Positions 6,056 through 11,069 of a stretch of DNA of 11,069 nucleotides are shown one piece after another (position 1 is the first letter of the stretch; the number at the start of each line of letters is the position of its first letter). Under the pieces are notes generated by a model. It worked only from the letters and a program-made list of their open reading frames with translations. It had not been told where the DNA came from and did not search any database. The position numbers and the translations under genes were made by a program. The stretch is from positions 1 to 11,069 of the forward strand of contig CAZXOC010000250.1 in NCBI GenBank assembly GCA_964642165.1. The letters are read 5' to 3'. This stretch comes from CAYRVX01 sp964642165 (GTDB lineage Bacteria > Planctomycetota > Phycisphaerae > SM23-33).

Positions 6056-9000
6056 ATGACCGTTCGCCTCCTTCCCTTTCTCGTCCCGGCAGCGCTGGTC
6101 GCGGTGGTTCTTGAGACGGCCGTCGCCCGGGCGGCAGCGGGTCCGCCCCGAGCGCCCCTGAAGTGGTGGCAGAAGGGCCAGAGCGGCTGGGTCTACCTGG
6201 ACGACTGGACCGGCAAGTACCTCCGCGGCGCGCGGACCGTCGGGACGACCTTCGACGTGCCGGGCAAGGTGAAGGCCGGGGTCATCCGCTTCTGGTCCAG
6301 CCGCGGCGGCGAGCTGGTCGTCAACGGGACGACGATCCCGAGAGACCCCAACAGCGGCCCGATCCGCGACGCCGATCTCACGAAGCACATCCAGCCGGGC
6401 CGCAATACCATCGAGCTGCGGAACGTCGGCGAGGTCGTCGCGGAGGGCGGCGTCGTGCTCGACGACGGGCGAGAGGTGCTCTTCGCCACGGACGAGTCCT
6501 GGGCCCGAGGCCGGCGCGTCCAGGCGTCGCGCATCCGCCGGGAGGGCTCGCGCGGGTACATGGGCGACTACCACGTCGCCCGTCCGCTGGCCGTCACGAC
6601 GGGCCAGAAGGCCCGCTTCGCCGTCAACCAGTGCCGCCTCGCCCGCCGGCGGCTGGGCGACGACCTCCAGTTCGCGTTCTGGCGCCACCGCGAGCCCGCG
6701 GAGGTGCTCACGCTCGCCGGGCCGACCCGGACACGACGGGCGTGGGCGCGGATCGGCAAGCTCCTCGCCGACGGGCAGCCCGCCGTGAGCCGGGCGGAGG
6801 GGCTGGTCCTCGCCGGCAAGTGCGGCGAAGCGCTCAAGGCCGTCGCCCCGGCCGCAAAGAAGGCCAAACAGGCCCTCGACAACTACGCCAGGCTGATGCG
6901 GACCCTCGCGGACGGAGAAGCGCGCCGGCTCGCCGCAGCGCTCGAGCGCGCCAAGGCGGGGGGCACCTGGCCCCACGTGCAGCTCAACAGCTCGAAGGTC
7001 AACCGCCTCGGATGGGTGTGCAGCTGCGAGCCGCTGGACAACGACCCGGCCTATTGGGAGTTCGACCTCGCCCCACCGCGGGCCGGGACGCTGGGCCTGG
7101 AGGGTCTGTGGTGGTTCCGCACGGACCCGAAGGCCCGCGGCCGGGCGGCGGGCGACGACGTGGACTTCGCCGCCGACGGCCTTAAGCCCATCTTCGCCCC
7201 CACCAAGTGGGGCTGGGAGCGATGGGGCTACACGCAGGCCAACCCCGATGCCGGCGTGAACAAGCCGTACAACGGCCTGGCGTGGTACGGCAGCCGGCTG
7301 GTCGTGCCCGCCTCGTGGCGGGGGGCCGACCTGGTGCTGCGGCTGGGCGACCGCTGGGGCAACAACGACTGGCTGGCCGTCAACGGCACGTGGATCAACC
7401 CGCCGGACGAAGACCGGCGCGGCAGCAACGCCGGCGTGTTCCGCATCCCGGCGAAGCTCATCCGCTTCGGCAAGCCGAACACGCTGCTGCTGCGCGTCTT
7501 CAATCACTCGAACATCGGCGGGATCATCAACCCAGGCCTGCGCCTGAGCGTCGCCGGGCGCGAGCCGGCGGACCTTCGCTCGCCCGTCGGCCCGGCGTCC
7601 GTGCGCGAGCGCGTCTACCGGACCCCAAGCGGCGACGTCACCCAGGTCGTCTACTCCAGCGCCCTGTCGCCCGCTGCCGTCGTCGCCACCACGGGCAAGA
7701 CCCTCCGTCTCCACGGCTGGGCCGCTCGCGGCTTCGCGGAGCCGAGCCGCATCGCCTCCATGCGCAACGGCAAGCCCGCGGTTGTCCCCGTCAAGGCCGG
7801 CCTGACCATCGACCCCACCCCACTCGGCGAGAACTGGCTGCTGCTGTGGTCCACGACGAAGGGCCGCGGCGCACCGCGCCCGCTGCTGATGGTCTTCGAG
7901 TCCCGTCCGAAGTCCATCGTCTGGACGGCCGGCGGCGACGCCGACCCGCCCGGCCTGCAGCTCGCCTACGACAAGCCGGGCGCGCGCCTGGCGATCATCC
8001 GGCCGATGGCCGACGCCCCCGCCGCCAAGCCTACCCCCGCGCACATCGAGCGGTGTCGCCTCTGGTCGCGGGCCCTGATGCGCTACCCGGTCGGCTACGT
8101 CGAGCGGCTCGCCTTCGAGGGCAACCTCTGCCGCGTCCGCATGGACTACGAGTACGTCAAGCTGACCGACGACTGGGGAACCAAGCCGCTGGCCCTGGCC
8201 CCCCTGCCGATGCTGTTCAGCTACGCGTTGGAGCACGGCTGGCCGGCGGCGAAGGCCGACGGCGAGGTCACCGACCTCGGCTGCCGGGCCCGCAGCGGCA
8301 CCTACCCGCAGATGGACTGCGGGACGTACCGGGCGGCCGTCGGACAGACGCACGTGACGTACCGGTTCGATCGGATGGAGCCCAAGCGCCACCTCCGCGG
8401 CGTCGGCACGCTCGGCGAGGAGCGGCGGATCGGCAAGGAGCTGGTCGTCAACCTGCACCGGTGGGGCTTCAACAGCTCGCGGCCGCAGATCCCCTTCCAC
8501 GGACGCGGCTGGGGCCTGTTCGACGCCTCCGCGCGCGGCGGGCCCGCACCGGCGTCGAAGGTCCGGCTCGCCGGAGCGGGCATCGAGTTCCTCGACGAGA
8601 TGATCGGCTGGCACCGCGAGCGGGACATGACGTGCATCCTGAACTGGTTCTGGGACTTCGGCCGGGGCGGCTGGAGCGACGCGCGCGGCCGCCAGATCGA
8701 GCAGTTCTGGGGCGCCGTCGCGCGGCGGTACAAGGACGAGCCGAAGTGGTCCGTCGCCTACAGCATCCTGAACGAGCCGGCCGGGCTGCCGTGGGAGGTC
8801 TACAACCCCTTCATCCGCCGCGTCACGAAGGCCATCCGCGCCCACGACAAGGTCCACACGATCAGCATCGAGGCCGGCGGCGGCTGGGCCCAGCCCGAGG
8901 ACCTCGACATGACCGAGCCCACCGGCGACGAGAACACGACGTATCAATACCACTTCTACGGCCCGCACAAGACGGAATTCAGGGACAACCTGCTGTACCC

Positions 9001-9316
9001 CCGCTACAACCGCAGCGAGGACCGCTGGCGGAGCTACGAGGGCTGGGAGGAGCGGATGCTCTCGCCGATCCGGTTCCAGATCCGCCACCGGCGGGAGGTC
9101 TTCCACGGGGAGTTCGGCATCTCGCACCTCCAGGCCGCCGGCGCTGCCGAGGGCTGGCTGGAAGACGTCCTGGCGATCCACCAGAAGTACCGCATGCACT
9201 GGAACTGGTGGAACTACAACGGCGGCGGCACCTACCGCACGGGCTTGGTCGCGCCCGACCACGTCAACCCGCTGCTGGGCATCCTGCGGACCTACGCCCG
9301 GATGCCGGCGCCGTAG
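6056..9316 (+). CDS. Secreted multidomain glycosidase with GH5-like C-terminal barrel
   Basis: From the ATG at 6056 (AAAGGG eight bases upstream) the product is 1086 residues. Residues 1-28 form a signal peptide (hydrophobic LLPFLVPAALVAVVL core, AxA near 25-28), so the enzyme is exported. Residues 45-180 look like a galactose-binding-type beta-sandwich. Residues 240-300 are an Ala/Lys-rich helical segment. Residues 345-500 are a second sandwich of the type seen in GH2-like enzymes (PYNGLAWYGSRLVVP at 404-418, WLAVNGTWIN at 439-448). Residues 500-775 are unassigned. The barrel runs from about 780 to the end with GH5/clan A landmarks: FNSSRP with R809, LNEP at 905-908 with E907 the expected acid/base, HFY at 966-968, and HGEFG at 1017-1021 with E1019 the expected nucleophile. 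All key residues are present, so activity is likely, but polysaccharide specificity cannot be read. It is divergent from the WD40 gene and 87 bases upstream of the MFS gene. Confidence 0.88.
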   Translation: MTVRLLPFLVPAALVAVVLETAVARAAAGPPRAPLKWWQKGQSGWVYLDDWTGKYLRGARTVGTTFDVPGKVKAGVIRFWSSRGGELVVNGTTIPRDPNSGPIRDADLTKHIQPGRNTIELRNVGEVVAEGGVVLDDGREVLFATDESWARGRRVQASRIRREGSRGYMGDYHVARPLAVTTGQKARFAVNQCRLARRRLGDDLQFAFWRHREPAEVLTLAGPTRTRRAWARIGKLLADGQPAVSRAEGLVLAGKCGEALKAVAPAAKKAKQALDNYARLMRTLADGEARRLAAALERAKAGGTWPHVQLNSSKVNRLGWVCSCEPLDNDPAYWEFDLAPPRAGTLGLEGLWWFRTDPKARGRAAGDDVDFAADGLKPIFAPTKWGWERWGYTQANPDAGVNKPYNGLAWYGSRLVVPASWRGADLVLRLGDRWGNNDWLAVNGTWINPPDEDRRGSNAGVFRIPAKLIRFGKPNTLLLRVFNHSNIGGIINPGLRLSVAGREPADLRSPVGPASVRERVYRTPSGDVTQVVYSSALSPAAVVATTGKTLRLHGWAARGFAEPSRIASMRNGKPAVVPVKAGLTIDPTPLGENWLLLWSTTKGRGAPRPLLMVFESRPKSIVWTAGGDADPPGLQLAYDKPGARLAIIRPMADAPAAKPTPAHIERCRLWSRALMRYPVGYVERLAFEGNLCRVRMDYEYVKLTDDWGTKPLALAPLPMLFSYALEHGWPAAKADGEVTDLGCRARSGTYPQMDCGTYRAAVGQTHVTYRFDRMEPKRHLRGVGTLGEERRIGKELVVNLHRWGFNSSRPQIPFHGRGWGLFDASARGGPAPASKVRLAGAGIEFLDEMIGWHRERDMTCILNWFWDFGRGGWSDARGRQIEQFWGAVARRYKDEPKWSVAYSILNEPAGLPWEVYNPFIRRVTKAIRAHDKVHTISIEAGGGWAQPEDLDMTEPTGDENTTYQYHFYGPHKTEFRDNLLYPRYNRSEDRWRSYEGWEERMLSPIRFQIRHRREVFHGEFGISHLQAAGAAEGWLEDVLAIHQKYRMHWNWWNYNGGGTYRTGLVAPDHVNPLLGILRTYARMPAP

Positions 9317-9403
9317 CGGGGAGCGGGATTCGGCCTAAGACGCCCGCCCCGGGCTCGTGAACGTCTTTGGGGGACGACGGGTCGGTGTGATATAGGTTGT
9401 CTC

Positions 9404-10723
9404 ATGACCGAGGCCGTGCAACTGGAGGCGAGCTCGCGGGCCGGCGCCGGCCCCCGCCGGCTGTTCCGGCGGAACTACCTGGCGCATTCCTTCGAGGGCG
9501 GGCTGTACATGGGCGCGCTGAGCTTCGTCAGCGCCAGCACGCTGATGCCCACGGTGGTCCGCAGCCTGGGCGGGGCGAACTGGCTGATCTCGATGATGCC
9601 GATCATGATGGCGGTGGGCGTGCTGCTGCCGCCGATCTTCACCGCCCACGTGATCGAGCGCCTTCGGCGGTACATGCCGCTGCTGCTGGTGACGGGCGTC
9701 CTCCAGCGCCTGCCGTACCTGCTGGCGGCGCTGGCGCTGCTGGTCGGCCCGGCGGTGCACCGGGCGATTCCGCTGGCCGGCGTCGCGCTGGCGCCGCTGG
9801 TGTCGGGCATCTTCTGCGGGCTGACGTTCACGGCCTGGCAGCAGTTGGTCATCCGCACGATCCCCGACCGCCGGCGCAGCAGCCTGTTCGCCGCGCGGTC
9901 GCTGATCTGCTGCACGCTGGGGCTGATCGCCGGGGGGGTCGTCAAGGCGGTCCTGGGGGCCTGGCCCGGCACGACGGGGTACGGCATCCTGCACCTGTGC
10001 GCGTTCGGCCTGCTGGGCGTCAGCTACGTCTTCTTCACGATGATCCGGGAAGCGCCCCCGCACCCGGCGCCGCCGGCGGAGCCGACGGGGCTGCTGGCCA
10101 ACCTCCGCGCCATGCCCGGCATCGTCCGGCGGGACCGGCGCCTCGGGCTCTACCTGCTGGCCAGCGCGCTGTTCTGCGGCCTCTACATCCTCACCCCGTT
10201 CCTGGCCATCCGCGCCCGCGACGTGCTCGGGCGACCCGAAAGCTACCTCGGCGACCTGCTGATCGTCTGGATGGCCGGGGCGTTCGCGGGAAACGTCCTG
10301 TCCGGGTACCTCGGCGACCGCTTCGGCGGCAAGTGCGTCGTGATGATGAGCGGTGCGGTGCTCGTCGCCGTGGCCGCCTGGTCGACGGCGGCCGCGTCCG
10401 ACCTCGCGTGGCGCGCGATCTTCTTCCTGTTCGGCTTCGCGTTCTTCTCGCAGATGGTCGGCGGCAAGACGCTGTCGCTGGAGATCTGCCGCGAGCGCCA
10501 GCGCTCGACCTACCTGGCGATCATGGCGTTCGTGCGGCTGGTGTCGATGCTGGCGGCGACGGGTCTCAGCGGGGCGATCTGGAACGGCGGCGGGCGGTTC
10601 GCCTGGCACGCCTCGCTGACGGCCGGCTGCATGCTCGCCTCGCTGGGCTTCCTGGCCGCGCTGCGGGAGCCCAGGCGGCCTGCGGGCCGGGCGGCGGCTG
10701 CGGGGGGTCGGACCGGGCCGTGA
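9404..10723 (+). CDS. Major facilitator superfamily (MFS) transporter
   Basis: This 439-residue protein is an inner-membrane transporter with about 12 hydrophobic segments, near residues 30-50, 60-80, 91-114, 121-143, 165-184, 192-213, 247-270, 283-303, 311-330, 336-353, 369-392 and 400-420. GYLGDRFGGK at 301-310 is the MFS motif A in the loop between helices 8 and 9. The equivalent N-terminal loop (AHVIERLRRYMP, 81-92) is degenerate. A cytoplasmic loop at 214-246 (Pro-rich then basic) joins the two six-helix halves. The ATG at 9404 has only a weak AGG seven bases upstream. TATAGG at 9391-9396 could instead be a -10 box for a near-leaderless transcript. Its position just after the secreted glycosidase on the same strand suggests uptake of the released sugar, but substrate and direction of transport are inference. 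The C-terminal tail is Ala/Arg/Gly-rich and presumably disordered. Confidence 0.88.
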   Translation: MTEAVQLEASSRAGAGPRRLFRRNYLAHSFEGGLYMGALSFVSASTLMPTVVRSLGGANWLISMMPIMMAVGVLLPPIFTAHVIERLRRYMPLLLVTGVLQRLPYLLAALALLVGPAVHRAIPLAGVALAPLVSGIFCGLTFTAWQQLVIRTIPDRRRSSLFAARSLICCTLGLIAGGVVKAVLGAWPGTTGYGILHLCAFGLLGVSYVFFTMIREAPPHPAPPAEPTGLLANLRAMPGIVRRDRRLGLYLLASALFCGLYILTPFLAIRARDVLGRPESYLGDLLIVWMAGAFAGNVLSGYLGDRFGGKCVVMMSGAVLVAVAAWSTAAASDLAWRAIFFLFGFAFFSQMVGGKTLSLEICRERQRSTYLAIMAFVRLVSMLAATGLSGAIWNGGGRFAWHASLTAGCMLASLGFLAALREPRRPAGRAAAAGGRTGP

Positions 10724-10744
10724 GCTGCCCGGCCGGGGCGGTCC

Positions 10745-10775
10745 CGCGGCGTGGCGCGCCGGAGAGGGCGCCGCG
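10745..10775. terminator. G+C-rich hairpin after the MFS gene, possible terminator
   Basis: CGCGGCG (10745-10751) and CGCCGCG (10769-10775) are perfect 7-base complements around a 17-base loop that contains the palindrome GGCGCGCC. It lies 22 bases after the MFS stop. No T-tract follows, so intrinsic termination would be atypical, and such arms arise easily in this composition. Confidence 0.25.
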
Positions 10776-10839
10776 CGGGGCGACAATCCGTATTCGTCCA
10801 TGCCAGATTCGATGGCGTCGGCGCCCACAACGTGGCGCC

Positions 10840-10871
10840 ATTGTGTCAACTTCTTTCCCCACTGACACAAT
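10840..10871. promoter_or_regulatory. Perfect 9-base inverted repeat, candidate operator
   Basis: ATTGTGTCA (10840-10848) and TGACACAAT (10863-10871) are perfect reverse complements separated by 14 bases. The arms are A+T-rich in a G+C-rich genome, which makes chance pairing less likely than for the other repeats. No T-tract follows, so a protein-binding dyad is more likely than a terminator. Arm centres are about 23 bases apart, roughly two helical turns. The target gene would lie beyond the right edge, or the site could belong to a repeat element. Confidence 0.4.
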
Positions 10872-10961
10872 CGCCTCGCGTTGTTACCATATGATATAGT
10901 TAGGGTTCCATATCCTACAGCGCGAGCGGTGTTACGGAGGATCGGACAATCAGCCCCGCCC

Positions 10962-10981
10962 GGCGGAATCTACATTCCGCC
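10962..10981. repeat. Perfect 8-base hairpin, GGCGGAAT / ATTCCGCC
   Basis: GGCGGAAT (10962-10969) and ATTCCGCC (10974-10981) are perfect complements around a CTAC tetraloop. A third ATTCCG occurs just downstream at 10989-10994. The compact shape suits a REP-like element or an RNA hairpin; no T-tract follows. Confidence 0.45.
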
Positions 10982-11042
10982 ATCGTAAATTCCGGCCTGG
11001 TTCAGCAGACGGTGACACTTCCGCGCTGCGAGCACTCCTTCC

Positions 11043-11055
11043 GCCCCTCCGGGGC
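11043..11055. repeat. Short GCCCC-TCC-GGGGC hairpin, REP-like
   Basis: GCCCC (11043-11047) and GGGGC (11051-11055) pair around TCC. On the minus strand this reads AGCCCCGGAGGGGCG, a motif I recall seeing repeated between genes in planctomycetes and some other phyla. That recollection could not be checked here, and the window end cuts off any further repeat units. Confidence 0.35.
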
Positions 11056-11069
11056 TCTGTTCATAAGGC

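Larger units (their letters stand above)
10724..11069. other. Non-coding tail with inverted repeats; no convincing gene
   Basis: No supported coding region follows the MFS stop. The first 100 bases are very G+C-rich, then composition drops to a visibly A+T-richer patch at about 10840-10920 containing TATAGT at 10895-10900 without a matching -35. Four inverted repeats lie here (listed separately). The stretch could hold the control region of a gene beyond the right edge, or dispersed repeat elements. Confidence 0.6.

Noticed and set aside
5902..6057. A 52-codon N-terminal extension of the WD40 protein
   Set aside because: It is Arg/Pro/Gly-rich, would hide the signal peptide, and crosses the candidate promoter and the start of the divergent gene.
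3475..6114. A 879-codon plus-strand open frame opposite the WD40 gene
   Set aside because: It is the antisense image of repeated WD40 codons and shows no fold or motif of its own.
5921..9262. A 1113-codon open frame on the minus strand opposite the GH5-like gene
   Set aside because: It has low-complexity Arg/Ala/Val/Gly composition without recognisable domains, and lies antisense to a gene with intact catalytic motifs. Long antisense frames are expected at this G+C content.
9335..10870. A 511-codon minus-strand open frame opposite the MFS gene
   Set aside because: Its composition is Arg/Gln/Pro/His-rich with no domain, while the opposite strand encodes a clear 12-helix transporter.
10985..11065. 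A minus-strand ORF of about 20 codons starting MNRAPEGRKECSQ
   Set aside because: It is very short, has no ribosome binding site visible inside the window, and is created by the GCCCC-TCC-GGGGC repeat motif.
1..11069. CRISPR arrays, tRNA or rRNA genes, transposases, toxin-antitoxin or phage-defence genes
   Set aside because: None was seen: no regularly spaced direct repeats, no cloverleaf, and no transposase or defence domain in any supported gene.

Overview
This is a strongly G+C-rich window. It most resembles a planctomycete (Planctomycetota, possibly Phycisphaerae-like or an uncultured relative), though the exact lineage cannot be fixed from sequence alone. The main pointer is the large secreted WD40 protein with many FSPDG(K/R) blades and a C-terminal LW-x-DL-x-G-x-DA-x-KAY-type module, a pairing I associate with planctomycetes. 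The mix of secreted glycosidase-like proteins and sugar-metabolism genes also fits that group.

Layout from left to right. (1) A secreted glycoside-hydrolase-like gene on the minus strand, cut off by the left edge (1-1459). (2) A 144-base divergent intergenic region with a candidate promoter and a CCGCGG-N6-CCGCGG dyad. (3) A tightly coupled plus-strand pair: a class II ketose-bisphosphate aldolase (1604-2452) and a PfkB-family sugar kinase (2452-3375) whose GTG start shares one base with the aldolase stop. (4) A convergent minus-strand gene for a 839-residue secreted protein with 14 WD40 blades (3382-5901), ending six bases from the kinase stop. (5) A second divergent region (5902-6055) with an ECF-sigma-like promoter toward the WD40 gene and a sigma70-like promoter toward (6), a 1086-residue multidomain secreted glycosidase with a GH5-like C-terminal barrel (6056-9316). 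(7) A 12-TM major facilitator transporter (9404-10723). (8) A 346-base non-coding tail with several inverted repeats and a locally A+T-rich patch.

A working model, which is inference, is a small carbohydrate-utilisation locus. The exported glycosidases would release a sugar, the MFS protein would import it, the kinase would phosphorylate a ketose (or ketose phosphate), and the aldolase would split the resulting bisphosphate-type sugar into two three-carbon units. The substrate is not identifiable from the sequence. An isomerase that would complete such a route is not in the window. The role of the WD40 protein in this scheme is unknown. The long opposite-strand reading frames that cover most of these genes are side effects of high G+C content and are not reported as genes.
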